Of a stretch of DNA of 64,000 nt, positions 1 to 10,668 are shown one piece after another. The position numbers and the translations under genes were made by a program. The stretch spans positions 41,891,358 to 41,955,357 of the forward strand of contig NC_052508.1 of NCBI RefSeq assembly GCF_014356525.2. Reading direction: 5' to 3'. Below the pieces are notes generated by a model. The model made no database searches, was not told the DNA's origin, and saw only the letters and a list, made by a program, of their open reading frames with translations. The DNA comes from Nilaparvata lugens. Lineage: Eukaryota > Arthropoda > Insecta > Hemiptera > Delphacidae. Numbering within the stretch: the first letter of the stretch is position 1; every line of letters begins with the position of its first letter.

Positions 1-138
1 TCACAGAAGCTCATTAGAGACTCGTACGTGATAGAGTCAACACCTAAAAAGCTACGTGCTATATCAGTGAAAAGCGCGAGAATATTGGAAAAGTTGGGAT
101 TTATAGTAGATTGGCGTCATGTACGGCGCAGCAATTAG
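1..138 (+). CDS. C-terminal end of an unknown gene cut by the window edge
   Basis: An open frame runs from base 1 to a TAG at 136-138 and would encode the last 45 residues of a protein whose start lies outside the window. The tail is basic and helical in character (for example KSARILEKLGF). It overlaps the start of the next gene by 20 bases in a different frame, a compact arrangement typical of viral genomes. I do not recognise the protein. By position it should belong to the same virus-like cluster as the four genes downstream. Too little is visible to assign a function. Confidence 0.5.
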   Translation, partial: SQKLIRDSYVIESTPKKLRAISVKSARILEKLGFIVDWRHVRRSN

Positions 139-1351
139 TGAAATTCTCGATGTTGAATCTCAACTCGAGTTCTATAATGATATTACTAAATTTCAGTTCC
201 ATACTCATACAGTATATTCAGGTCAAGAAATTAAACCCTCAGATGAAGCTCGCATCCATGTGGCTTCTATGGATCAGTACAGCCTTCCATGCAAATCATT
301 TATATTTATTGAGGGGGAGGTGAAGTGTACAAAACCAGCTGCAAAGGCTGGGGATGCTCCGATAGAAGCTAAGTATATATTATCCAGTAACCTCATTGGA
401 AATCTCTTTGATGAAATTCGATATGAATTGGCTGGGCAACAAATTTCTAAATCAAGACTAATTGGATTAACATCAACAATTAAAGCTATACTAGTGAAAA
501 ATATGTTTGATAAGAACACATATCACTTGGCCGGGTTTGACAGAGCAGGATATACACTGAAAGATAATAAGTTTACATTCTGTGTACCTCTTAAATTAGT
601 TTTACCATTTTTTGAAGACTTTCAAAGAATAATTTTAAACTTGAAACAAGAACTTGTATTATTAAGATCGCCAACAGATCTCAATTGCATCGAGTCTACA
701 GAAGCAACAAACGTTAATATAAAAATAACGAAGCTTCAATGGAGAATTCCCTATATTACTCTAGAAGATCATGTGAGGTTGAAATTTTTGAGATTGCTCG
801 ATGCTGATACACCGCTGAAGCTGAGCTTTCGTCATTGGGAGATTTCAGAATTACCAAATTTACAAAATAGCACTGTTCATTCTTGGGCAGTAAAAACCGC
901 ATCCCATCTCGACACACCAAAGTATGTTGTTTTAGCGTTTCAAACAGATCGTAAGAATAAAATTAAAAAATCAATCTCGGAATTTGATAATTGTAATCTT
1001 CAAAATGCAAAGGTCTTCTTCAACTCTGACTATTTTCCTTATGAAAACCTCCTTGGTAAACAAGAATTGATGTACCGTATGTTTTTGGATTTTCCCTCAG
1101 CGTACTATAACCATAGTATCAATACTGAGCTTGGAACAGAGATTGATTTTGACACATTTCGTACTAAAACAACCCTGATTGTAATTGACTGTTCACATCA
1201 ATCTTCTCATTTGAAATCCTCCACAGATATTAGAATAGATATGGAATTTAAGGAAGCTGTACCTCCAAATACTTCCGCTTATTGCATTTTAATCAGTGAT
1301 CGTATCATGGAGTACACTCCCCTTACTTCCATGGTGAAGGAAGTTCAGTAA
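119..1351 (+). CDS. Double-jelly-roll major-capsid-like protein (endogenous virus-like)
   Basis: A 410-residue uninterrupted frame. The N-terminal third has the pattern I associate with the DJR-like domain family of invertebrate genomes: an aromatic stretch (FQFHTHTVY), then DEARIHVASMDQY, then LPCKSFIFIEGEV, followed by beta-rich segments and a second half rich in alternating hydrophobic residues ending in a conserved-looking FDTFRTKTTLIVIDCS stretch. DJR proteins form the capsids of many eukaryotic dsDNA viruses, so the likely role is an icosahedral shell protein, or a host-retained derivative. The ATG at 119 is the first in frame, and the gene is AT-rich like the neighbouring insect DNA. 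No signal peptide or membrane segment is seen. Family assignment is from recalled motif pattern, not a search; a structure prediction would settle it. Confidence 0.6.
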   Translation: MYGAAISEILDVESQLEFYNDITKFQFHTHTVYSGQEIKPSDEARIHVASMDQYSLPCKSFIFIEGEVKCTKPAAKAGDAPIEAKYILSSNLIGNLFDEIRYELAGQQISKSRLIGLTSTIKAILVKNMFDKNTYHLAGFDRAGYTLKDNKFTFCVPLKLVLPFFEDFQRIILNLKQELVLLRSPTDLNCIESTEATNVNIKITKLQWRIPYITLEDHVRLKFLRLLDADTPLKLSFRHWEISELPNLQNSTVHSWAVKTASHLDTPKYVVLAFQTDRKNKIKKSISEFDNCNLQNAKVFFNSDYFPYENLLGKQELMYRMFLDFPSAYYNHSINTELGTEIDFDTFRTKTTLIVIDCSHQSSHLKSSTDIRIDMEFKEAVPPNTSAYCILISDRIMEYTPLTSMVKEVQ

Positions 1352-1439
1352 TTTCTTGATAGAGCACAAGCTATATAGGTATTGCATTTTTCAAATTTTA
1401 CTCATTTGAGGTTTTAGCTTTGATCGGTTAACATCTAGA

Positions 1440-1661
1440 ATGTCTTCTAATTCTGAGAAGAAAACCTGCTCTATCGGGATACAGTGCGATCTTGATAAAG
1501 AAGACAGCATCTATCATGACTCAAGATGTAGTACACCTATAATGTCTTCTAATTCTGAGAAGAAAACACAATCTATTGACACGCAGTGTGATCTTGACAC
1601 GCAGTGTGATCTTGACACCAAACAAGACTTCTTCTACTATCACTCAAGATGTAGTACACTT
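1440..1661 (+). repeat. In-frame tandem duplication of a gene's 5' end
   Basis: Bases 1440-1541 and 1542-1661 are two diverged copies of one module, each starting with ATGTCTTCTAATTCTGAGAA and ending with CAAGATGTAGTACAC. Inside the second copy a 15-base piece (encoding a CDLDT/QCDLD step) is itself repeated. The reading frame is kept throughout. Confidence 0.9.
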
Positions 1662-2480
1662 AAACCACAGGAGGAGAATGGAGGAGGAGGAGGAGGAGAA
1701 GGAGGAGAAGGAGGAGAAAGGAGGACAAAGGAGGAGGACAAAACAGCACAAGAGGAGGAATCCTCCTGTAAAAAATTTGCAACAGTCGACATGCATTGGT
1801 TCAAGGGAACTTCTAATCAAATTATCGTGAAAGAAATCGGAATTGTAGATCAGCTAAATAGCTTTGTTGTGTTACATTTCAAGTCGCCATTTGCAAAGTC
1901 GGAATTGAATGCTAAATTGCGTAAGCAAGTAACATGGGCTGAGAACAATTATCACAAAATACGCTGGGAAGATGGTAATTTTATTTATACAGACGAATTA
2001 TTGATATCTTATCTTGAAGGATATGATAGAATCTACACAAAAGGTACAGAGAAAGCTAAGTTTCTTAGAAGGTTACACAAAAACGTATGTTGTTTACCGG
2101 ATGAAATTGAGAAACCAAATTCTAACTACTTTACAAGTTCTTGGTGTTATAATGCCTGTGAAATTCATCATGGCAATCCGCACGGTCGATGTGCGCTATT
2201 TGCGGCAGTTCATTACAATACTTTGATAATGAAAAATATGGACTCATCTCCAAATTTCATGTGCGAAAACAATAGAATGCTTAGCATGAAAAAATGTCAA
2301 TTCTATTCAAATACAGAAAAGAAAAACTTTGCAAGATATGGCTTTTCCTGTAACGGACAAGAAATTCAATGTGTTTATTGTAAGCAAGCATTGAAATATC
2401 ATACTGCTCGTGTATGTTGCATTGGAGGGAAGGCGCAGGAACCGTTTAATTTCTCTATATTAGTACCGACATATGTATAG
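1440..2480 (+). CDS. Cys-rich protein with duplicated N-terminus, Gly/Glu tract and BIR-like C-terminus
   Basis: 346 residues, starting 88 bases after the capsid-like gene. Residues 1-74 are two tandem copies of a module beginning MSSNSEKKT and containing an SI.(I/T)QCDLD motif and a DSRCST/HSRCST end. Residues about 80-105 are a low-complexity Gly/Glu tract encoded by a GGA-type microsatellite. The remainder (about 115-346) is Cys/His-rich. Near the C-terminus FARYGFSCNGQEIQCVYCKQAL resembles the core of a baculovirus IAP repeat (AGF..G..D.V.C..C...L), but the canonical downstream H...C zinc ligands are not clear (HTARVCC follows). A role in blocking apoptosis is a guess based only on that resemblance. 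No introns, no membrane segment. It could also be an unrelated zinc-binding virion protein. Confidence 0.5.
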   Translation: MSSNSEKKTCSIGIQCDLDKEDSIYHDSRCSTPIMSSNSEKKTQSIDTQCDLDTQCDLDTKQDFFYYHSRCSTLKPQEENGGGGGGEGGEGGERRTKEEDKTAQEEESSCKKFATVDMHWFKGTSNQIIVKEIGIVDQLNSFVVLHFKSPFAKSELNAKLRKQVTWAENNYHKIRWEDGNFIYTDELLISYLEGYDRIYTKGTEKAKFLRRLHKNVCCLPDEIEKPNSNYFTSSWCYNACEIHHGNPHGRCALFAAVHYNTLIMKNMDSSPNFMCENNRMLSMKKCQFYSNTEKKNFARYGFSCNGQEIQCVYCKQALKYHTARVCCIGGKAQEPFNFSILVPTYV

Positions 2481-2498
2481 TTTCTTCATTTGCTCATT

Positions 2499-2774
2499 AT
2501 GGACCCGTGCAAGTGGATGCAAGCTGATAGTGAATTGGAAATGAGGTTAGAACAGTGTATTGATTGGTATGATGCCTGTGAAATTGCAATTAAACATTCA
2601 ACTCATGAAAATCATCATTTGGTGAAACAACTAAAAGACATTTTCTTAAACACAGTGAATTTGAACGATATAAATTCTTATCTATGCTATTACAGACCCC
2701 ATAAACTGTGTGTTAGTAAACTAATAAAAATTGAAGAGGAAGTGATGAACAATTGTAGTGAATTGTGTAAATAA
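2499..2774 (+). CDS. Small unknown acidic protein of the virus-like cluster
   Basis: A 91-residue frame beginning MDPCKW at the ATG at 2499, 18 bases after the previous stop. It is rich in Cys (about seven), His and acidic residues, is predicted helical and ends in NNCSELCK followed by a TAA that overlaps an AATAAA-type polyadenylation signal (about 2770). I do not recognise it. Its position and orientation match a compact viral operon-like block. It may fold around its cysteines, but no known zinc-finger spacing is obvious. Confidence 0.45.
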   Translation: MDPCKWMQADSELEMRLEQCIDWYDACEIAIKHSTHENHHLVKQLKDIFLNTVNLNDINSYLCYYRPHKLCVSKLIKIEEEVMNNCSELCK

Positions 2775-2813
2775 ATTTCTAGTGTATACTCGATTGTTCT
2801 TATTGTACCTGCA

Positions 2814-3275
2814 ATGTCTAGGTTTAATCGTTCAGTATTGCTTTGTTGGTTGAGCTGTAAAGATCTCACATGTGTTGAAGCTCAATGCTATAAGTGTGCA
2901 GATACAAGTAGTTTCTTATCACGTTTCACCTGTACATACACTCAACTGAAAAATATGGTTGATTGTTATAGCTTTTCAAAGTTCAAGAAACTATCTCGTC
3001 TCTTGATGACAATTTCATTCAATGAATTTGATCTAATTGCAAAGAATATTAAATTTTCAACGGGTGATGAGGTGAGTGATCTTGCATCAACAAAAACAGA
3101 AAATCTTCACTTTCCAATTCTATCTGAAATTTTTGAATTACTGGATGCATTAGAAACCGGTCATTTCCATTATGGTTGTTCAAATAATGATGAATCATTA
3201 GCTATTGTTAATAATTCTAATGATCTCTGGAAATGCTTATATTACATTGCCAATAAAAAATGTAAAAGATCATAG
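2814..3275 (+). CDS. Unknown Cys-rich protein, last gene of the virus-like cluster
   Basis: A 153-residue frame starting at the ATG at 2814, 39 bases after the preceding stop. The first 40 residues hold six cysteines, including a CYKC pair in a CKDLTCVEAQCYKC run. The middle is helical and hydrophobic, and the C-terminus ends in lysine/arginine (KKCKRS). No family recognised. It has the same base composition, strand and tight spacing as the genes upstream and is the last open frame before low-complexity DNA, so it probably marks the right end of the coding part of the virus-like insert. Confidence 0.45.
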   Translation: MSRFNRSVLLCWLSCKDLTCVEAQCYKCADTSSFLSRFTCTYTQLKNMVDCYSFSKFKKLSRLLMTISFNEFDLIAKNIKFSTGDEVSDLASTKTENLHFPILSEIFELLDALETGHFHYGCSNNDESLAIVNNSNDLWKCLYYIANKKCKRS

Positions 3276-3490
3276 TTCGCTCTCTAGAGAGTTTAAAGAT
3301 ACATGTGTATTTGGAAACATTTAAAATATAACGTTCGTTGTGTGTACAACCCGTTGTCAAGAACATGTTTCAGTTAAATCTGAGAGTAAGATATTCATTT
3401 CACAAGAAGTTCGTTTCACTCAAATCTGTCAGTAGATTGCCTCTCTCTCTCACACATATCTCTCTCTCTACTATTAATCATCAAATAGAC
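3276..3490. other. Noncoding flank of the virus-like cluster
   Basis: AT-rich DNA with short CT runs (3440-3472). No gene, terminal repeat or promoter could be identified with confidence; the right boundary of the virus-like insert is probably in or near this stretch. Confidence 0.4.
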
Positions 3491-3556
3491 CATGACTAAA
3501 TGTAATTGAGCATGACTGAATGTAATTAGCCATGACTATATTAACTAGAGCATGAC
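3491..3556. repeat. 20-bp tandem repeat, about 3.3 copies
   Basis: Units at 3491, 3511, 3531 and a partial one at 3551, each starting CATGAC; consensus CATGACTRAATGTAATTRRS. Confidence 0.9.
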
Positions 3557-3759
3557 AAGAGAGAGAGAGAGAGAGTATCATCTTCCTCTCCTTCTTCTTC
3601 CTCTTCTTCTTCTTCCTCTTCTCCTTCTTCTTCTCCTTCTTCCTCTCTTTCTTCTTCTCCTTCTTCTTCTCCTTCTTCTTCTCCTTCTTCTTCTCCTTCT
3701 TCTTCTCCTTCTTCTTCTTCTCCTTCTTCTTCTAGAGAGAGAGAGAGAGAGAGAGAGAG
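3557..3759. repeat. Microsatellite block (GA)n-(CTT/CCTT)n-(GA)n
   Basis: GA repeats at 3557-3575, about 150 bases of CTT/CCTT with interruptions to about 3733, then GA again at 3734-3759. The purine/pyrimidine strand bias switches twice, giving a mirror-like block that could form H-DNA. The leucine-rich frame it creates is not a gene. Confidence 0.9.
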
Positions 3760-4385
3760 CCTCTTCTAAGGGGGCGGTGGAGGTGGCGGGAGAGGTGCGG
3801 GTGTGGTGCGGGGGAAGGGGGGAAGGTAGGATGGGTGCGGGTGAGGGGGGAGGGGGGGAAAAGTCGTAAAAAAATCTCGCAAAATCGGCATTACCCGTCT
3901 ACTAATTTGGTATGATAATTTTTTTGTTCAAAGTATCAAATTGGGGAGTAGAAACTACTATTAGTGTTCACTTCAAACATTCAGTCAGCTCGAATTAATT
4001 GCATGCTATTTCTGTAATTTCTCCATTCATTTAAAAAAGCTGATGCTATTTGGGAGTTATCGCACAGACTAGCCTTAATGCGCCGACACATGATTTCAGC
4101 TGAATAATGATCATTATCATAAATTTATAAGTTCTATAAGTTTTCGCTTCCGTTAACGTCTGTCTGATTGTCTATCGTCTTCTCTATAACATACGCGTAG
4201 TTAATTATACTACTCGTGATAGCAGTTGCTATGAAGTTGACAAATGAATTTTGTATGATAATTTTTTTGTTCAAAGTATTGAATTGGGGTGTAGAAGCTA
4301 CTATTAGTGTTCACTTCCACTTGATTATTCAATGTAGGTACTCATTTATGGAAATCTTCACATGTTGAGATCATCGAAACGGTTT
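3760..4385. repeat. Noncoding DNA with a 70-bp direct repeat pair
   Basis: No gene seen. A G-rich stretch (3768-3862) is followed by a roughly 70-base sequence at 3906-3975 that recurs at 4249-4318 in the same orientation (shared core TATGATAATTTTTTTGTTCA, then TACTATTAGTGTTCACTTC). These look like two fragments of one dispersed repeat. Confidence 0.6.
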
Positions 4386-4633
4386 GAGATATCAAATTCA
4401 AATTCAAATTTATTCACACTCATAAATACATATACAGAAACCAAATAGAGTCTAGCTTGACAAATACAACAATAATCCATCTAAAATTTAATAATAGATT
4501 GTGAGTAATAGTATTAATATAATAATATATAATATAATATTAATGTGAACAATAACTGCTCACAAAGTGCTTCATGATGCACTTGTCCGTGAGCAGGAGT
4601 TGAAGTTTAATCGGATATAGGAGAAAAAAGCCT

Positions 4634-4664
<31 letters not shown>

Positions 4665-5560
4665 TTCAATCACCATCATCAAGTAATTTTATTGATTGAT
4701 TGTAGCATTTCCTCTCTTTAAATATACTTATATTATGAAATGTAGTTAAAACTGCGAAAAAATGGGAGGAAGAATCACCAGTATAATTTTTTTTCAACAT
4801 AATTCATGACAAGAGAGGGGAAAAAATGAAAAATAAAAGATGAGACATAACAGCGATAAATAAAACAATGTTTGCAGATCAAAGCTCAAAGCAAAGGTTA
4901 AACTTTAAAGGATACAGAAGTAACTACAGTAAAAAGACCATACTACACTGAAATTCATATTCAATAATAGATTAGATATTAGCACCATGTGTTTCTCAGC
5001 TTACTACTTTGAATAAGTCTTCTACTTCTAATGGTGAATGAAGCCATAGCCAACTCTTTGTTTGTTTTAGGAATTTCTTGAGATTCTGTAGCTTTCTAAT
5101 CTCATCTGGGAGAATATTGAAGAATTTAGGTCCAAGGAATAAAAAGCATCTCTGGAAGGTAGTGCTGTTTGGTTTGGGGAGTTTGATTAGCATCCTTGTA
5201 GTTTGCCTAGTTATCTGCTGATTTTGTTCAAGATTCCCCATTTGATTCCTATCCCCACTCATTTTATAAAACAAAGATAAAACTTTCAGTACATACATGT
5301 ATCTGAAAGGTAGAATTCCAAAAAACCTGAATATTGGGAAAGTATGCGTTCGTCTATTAGCTCCAAACATTATTCTAACAATTGATTTTTGTAGGACTAT
5401 AAGATTTTTAAAATGAGACATGAAGGTAGATGCATAACATGAGATTCCGTATTCCAGCCTACTATTGAAGAAAGAGAAATACATTACACGAAGAATATTT
5501 ACAGGGAAGAATTGACGCAGTTGATAGAAAGTCCTAACCAAGTATAAGAGGTACCCTTAT
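4386..5560 (-). mobile_element. 3' end of a non-LTR retrotransposon (Jockey/CR1/L2-like)
   Basis: Minus-strand LINE fragment. The left border is a short tandem tail (AAATTC units, 4394-4420), as expected for a LINE 3' terminus read in reverse. Bases 4421-4990 would be 3' UTR and include a CA microsatellite (4634-4665). The ORF2 C-terminus lies at 4996-5541. The copy is 5' truncated near 5560. Confidence 0.75.
4996..5541 (-). pseudogene. LINE reverse transcriptase C-terminal fragment
   Basis: 181 residues of the region downstream of the RT palm. It begins VRTFYQLRQFF and continues with the typical LINE signature for this zone, SRLEYGISCYAS, then LIVLQKSIVRIMFG and FRFFGILPFRYMYVLKVL, with the terminal domain ending LPDEIRKLQNLKKF. 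No palm, YADD or endonuclease is present, so the piece is a dead 5'-truncated copy. The clade is judged only from this tail and is uncertain. Confidence 0.75.
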
Positions 5561-5944
5561 TATATCGATGTGCAGGTTTCGCCATCAATTTTCTTTTGAT
5601 TGATTCTGTATCGGAATCATGTATCACATGACCACGTTCGTATTTGGAAAAAAATTAAATTGGATTCCAAATGGAGCTGGAAATGAAGTTGGATCCAAGA
5701 TGGCAAAGAAAAGTTTTGAAGCGACAGAAAATAGTCTTTTTTTTATTGGAATAGGATCTTCATGGAACTTTTTGTCATATCTTACTTGTAGAATAAATAT
5801 TTCCAAAATAATTCTCACCTATCCTGTATAATTACAAGATGCCGATTTCAAAGACCAATACAACAGTTCATGAGCGAGTTCTTCAACCCAGGGGTTCTCT
5901 AGCTATGTCGAATAGTGTTCATTATGCAAGTGACCTCGAAGACA
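5561..5944. other. Noncoding spacer between two LINE fragments
   Basis: AT-rich sequence without a credible gene; short frames on both strands here overlap and look random. It may hold an unrecognised short repeat (5600-5830). Confidence 0.4.
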
Positions 5945-6749
5945 TACATTTTTTCTTCTTCTTCTTCTAGAGCGTCTCCTATCGGAGGTTCGCTATCAGC
6001 ACAGCAATCCGGATCTAATTCACTGCCGCTCGAAACAAGTCTTTGCTGCTGCAGTCAAACCAATCCCTTAAATTTTTAAGCCAGGAAACATGTTGCCTTC
6101 CAACACTCCTTTTTCCGCTGATTTTTCCTTGAACTATAGTCTGCAGAGATATTTGTGGCTTCTCATTAGATGTCCAAGATATAGGAGTTTTCTCTTTTGT
6201 ATAGTGTAAACAATTTCAAATTATTTCTTCATTTTCCCTAGGACTTCCATGTTCGTGACTCTATCCGTCCACGGTATCCGCCAAATCCTGTGGTAGCACC
6301 ACATCTCGAAGGCTTCCAACTTATCCATATGGCTCTTATGAGGGTCTATGATTCCATCCCATACAAGAGAGTGGAAAACACGTAACAGCGTAACATCCTC
6401 ATTATCAATTCTATATTTTTGTCCCGGCTCGTGAACAATTTTTTCATTTTTACAAATGTCGATCTGGCCATCTCAATCCTTGTTCTTATCTCTCTAGTCG
6501 AATCCTCACTTTCCTCTACACACGTCCCCAAATAATTATACTTATGGACCCTCTCTATGACTTTATCGTCCACCATTAGGTTTGTCTGAATTTGCACTAT
6601 TCAAGGCTATCCTGACCATCATTGATTTGGTTTTCTTCAGATTCAATTTCAAACCAAATTCACCACATCTGTCATGCAATTTTTGGATCAATCTTTGCAT
6701 ATCCTACATATTGCTTGTCAACGAGACAGTGTCATCAGCGTACCTTTAT
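5945..6749 (-). pseudogene. 3' half of an RTE-like LINE ORF2, split by FB2
   Basis: Minus-strand remains of an endonuclease/reverse-transcriptase LINE of the RTE-like kind often annotated in insects as craniofacial development protein 2-like. Reading from 6745 downwards the frame shows RYADDTV (bases about 6727-6744), then GLKLNLKKTKSM, then YNYLGTCVEESEDSTREIRTRIEMARS (6346-6597). The 3' end is a GAA-type tail at 5950-5968. Immediately 5' of RYADD the coding sequence stops at 6750, where a long-inverted-repeat element begins. The matching 5' part, ending in GEAINNI, is found at 24552 and again at 31139, so one insertion split the gene exactly between INNI and RYADD. Confidence 0.8.
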
Positions 6750-7535
6750 AGTCCAGGCAATGAATGCTCAAAAAAGAGTATAGAGGGAAAAGTTTGGAAA
6801 ACAATTTTTGACCCCGCAGTTCTGTTTATGGTAGTGTCCCCAAAAAGTCCCCAAAGGGGTGGTTCAAAGGTACCATTTGTTGGTTTCTCGCTTATAACTC
6901 GAAAATTACTCATTTTACGAACATGACTATTCCATAAGAAATTAAAGCTTACATAATTTCCTACAATATTGATTGATCTGAGAACTTTTCCTATTTCTCT
7001 TTCACTTTTCGAGATATCCGCTCTAAAAGATGTGACATTTTTGAAAAAAACACATTTTCCTTCATTCTTTTGCTATTTTTGCTCTTATAATTTTTTGAAT
7101 ATCGATGGGAAAAATCCATGCTGATCATGAGCTCATGGAGCATCAAATTCTCTTCAATTTGATGCATAATTTCACAAGTTTACGCACATCCCCACGACTG
7201 TTGCAGCAGCTTCAGTGTTGAGTGTGGGATCTTAAGTTATGTAAAAAAAGACAAATTGAATTTGGAGAGCATGTTTTGAACACAATTTTTGACTTCGCAG
7301 CTTTTTTGGGACCTGTTAGGGGGTGAACATATCAAAAATACTCATCCCTACCCCTCGTGTTAAAGGGATGAGGGTGGTTTAAAAGTTGCATTTTTCAATG
7401 TTTTGCTTACACGCTCATATCTCGAGAAAAATGCGTCTCTACATATTCTCTACATAAATTCTCTACAATATTTGTTCTGTGGTGATTGGTGATATCTCAA
7501 ACAGTTTTTGAGATATATGCTCTTAAAAGTGTAAA
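6750..7535 (+). repeat. FB2 left arm, outer part
   Basis: Inverted relative to 23757-24551 and to 30348-31138. Matching landmarks are TATAGAGGGAAA near the terminus, TTTAGAGCGGATATCTCG-like text in the middle and AAAAGTGTAAA at the inner end. Noncoding. Confidence 0.85.
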
Positions 7536-7679
7536 TGCCAGTGTAACGCTCTCTGGTCAAAAATTCCCAATAATTAAGATCGTCGATTCAGTTCTGAAAT
7601 TCTACTGGAGAAGCCAGCTGTTGTTGACATTGAACTTAATCAAAGAAACACTCTCGAGAGAAATATGCGCGGTTTATTA

Positions 7680-8460
<781 letters not shown>

Positions 8461-8572
8461 ACACCAGATTTTTCTGAAATGCTCCTTACATTATAATTTC
8501 TGAACTACATCATTTCTCTCTCAAACCCTTTATAAAATCAACCTCTGTTATTCAGGACCTTACCATTTCTTA

Positions 8573-10523
8573 TGTGCCTGACCTTTTAAAAGATAATAAA
8601 AAGGATAATTTGGAATGAAATTTGGAATTTGGAAATAGGCCGACACATCTAGAAAATACCTGAGTCCATACTCAATTCATGCAGGTGAACGGCTAGAGTC
8701 AAGAAAACTTCAATTAATCTTGCCATGCCTGATTTAATAGGTTTATACTATAAATTAACACTACACTTTGAAAAATACAAATAACTTCAATAAACATCGG
8801 CAACTAAAATCAGACAAAGGATACAAAAATTCCATGTTACTTTGTTGACATTCTTCATGTGATTTGGGGGCGCATTACTATCCCTCTTTTAGATAGGAAT
8901 ACGCCACAAAACAAACAATATCAGTCATAAAATAACAAATTAATTTCAACATGAAATTACTCAAGAAAGAAAAGCCCGTTGTACCCAAATTTCGTCGATA
9001 ATAACCCATATAGCCCATTTCATAAATTAATCCCCACTTTTGATTGGCATTCTTGAATGAACCTTTGTTCCACTACACTGCACTTTCGTTAGTCTGTACG
9101 TTGCTTTATCGTCGAGGTTAGAGTACCTTGTTTTTGGCGGTAAACTTTTACCGGTTGAATTTGGCTTGACGGCGACATCTTACGTCCCTAGACCTGTCAT
9201 CTGAACGGGTGTCTTGAAGCGATGTTACATAAAGTTGCGGAACCAAAGGGGTGGTACATGAAGTTGGTTTGAGGTCACACATGAACCGCTGTGAATAAAA
9301 ATATGTATTACAGCATTAATTTCTAACTCTTCCTACAATTCATTAAAAGCTAAAACTTGAGCTATCTATTGATTACAGTTCATTTAAATTCTCTCATTCT
9401 ATTTGAATCCTCATTTGATATAGATTTCTACCTTTAAACTATATATCAGGATTAATGAATTTTCCTACACAAATAATTCAAAAGTTCTGTCATAATTCAA
9501 TAAATTAGCGTTCAGTTAAAAGCCCTAACGCCATGAGAAGACACAGTCAGAAAAATATAAAACTTTAGCAAGTCACAAACTTGACATAATATTCAAAATT
9601 ACATTCCAACTATCTTACTGACTTTCAGCAATTCTTTACCGTAATATATCTTTAGAAACAATAACTCAAATGTAACGTAACTGAAAACTTTCTATACTTC
9701 TTTAGAAGAAATTATAATCATCTTCCATTACTAATAAAATCAAAAGAACTATTCTCAATGAAAATTATCAACTTGAACAATAGCAGGCTTTGTTGATACA
9801 ATACTCTGATGAAAGTTTCAATTAATTGAATTCCCTGAATTATATTTCAACCTTATTTTACGTACCTTAGCGGTTATTTGAAGAAACAATAAATTATTCC
9901 TACATGATGAAGAAACACAATCAAACTTTTCAGGACACGGCACTACTAGAAAATTTGAACTTTTATAAAAATAAAACTAGCTCCTACATTAACTAATGAT
10001 ATAAACTTATGAACTTGCCCAAAAAGGGCGAAACATAATGACAACATCTTTACATCTTTACTCTCGTAGTGCTACTAGCAAAGTGTCCTCAAAAACGTAA
10101 TCTGGTCTCTCGGCTGGGGAATCGCCCCACTACTGTATTTAAAAACAGGTCTCCTATTGGGCGAAGGGAATCAATTTGACCAATCGTTGCGTGGCTTCTA
10201 GACCCTTAGGACAAAATAGTAACTGCAAAATCATTGGTTTGTTATAATTGTAATACTTGCTGTTTTCCAACTTATTGCACTCTATGTCGCAACAGGAAGG
10301 TTAAGTTTTAGAGATAATTATTCCATAATCTACATTCCTCGACGACTCGGAGCTACAATATTTTTAAATATCTATCATGGGAGACTCGAAGTCATGGCCG
10401 TTCATAATAGAGAGAGAAAATAATTTATTTCGCTAACTCACAATAATGGCTCTAGTCTATTGCATATTAAATTTACTATTATAACTTGGGAAAAGGCCTG
10501 AATTAAAAATAGTGCTCGGCACA
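8573..10523 (+). mobile_element. Solo LTR-like sequence related to the LARD LTRs
   Basis: Runs from TGTGCC to GGCACA (inverted termini) and aligns along most of its length with the two long repeats at 43844-46035 and 49952-52141; shared landmarks are GGGGGCGCATTACTATCCC, GTACCTTGTTTTTGGCGG and the end GTGCTCGGCACA. It lacks about 40 bases at the 5' end and an AT-rich middle segment found in the other two, so it is a diverged subfamily. CTTAT occurs at both borders, within a few bases of the ends. No coding frame. It sits in the 5' UTR of LINE-1. Confidence 0.65.
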
Positions 10524-10668
10524 CTACTTATTCGAACGCCTTGATAGCTCTCTGGGCATTCCTTATTTTTCCTCTGTCTCTATTCCTGATAAAATAAATG
10601 ATCGAGTATTTCAAAAGTGATTAATTGAAAAGTAATTCAAATATTAACTTCAATCATTTTTATTCAAA

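Noticed and set aside
3552..3869. Leucine-rich 105-codon frame
   Set aside because: A translation of the CTT/CCTT microsatellite; no conserved content.
6582..6926. 114-codon plus-strand frame
   Set aside because: Antisense shadow of the RTE RT coding sequence running into the FB2 arm.
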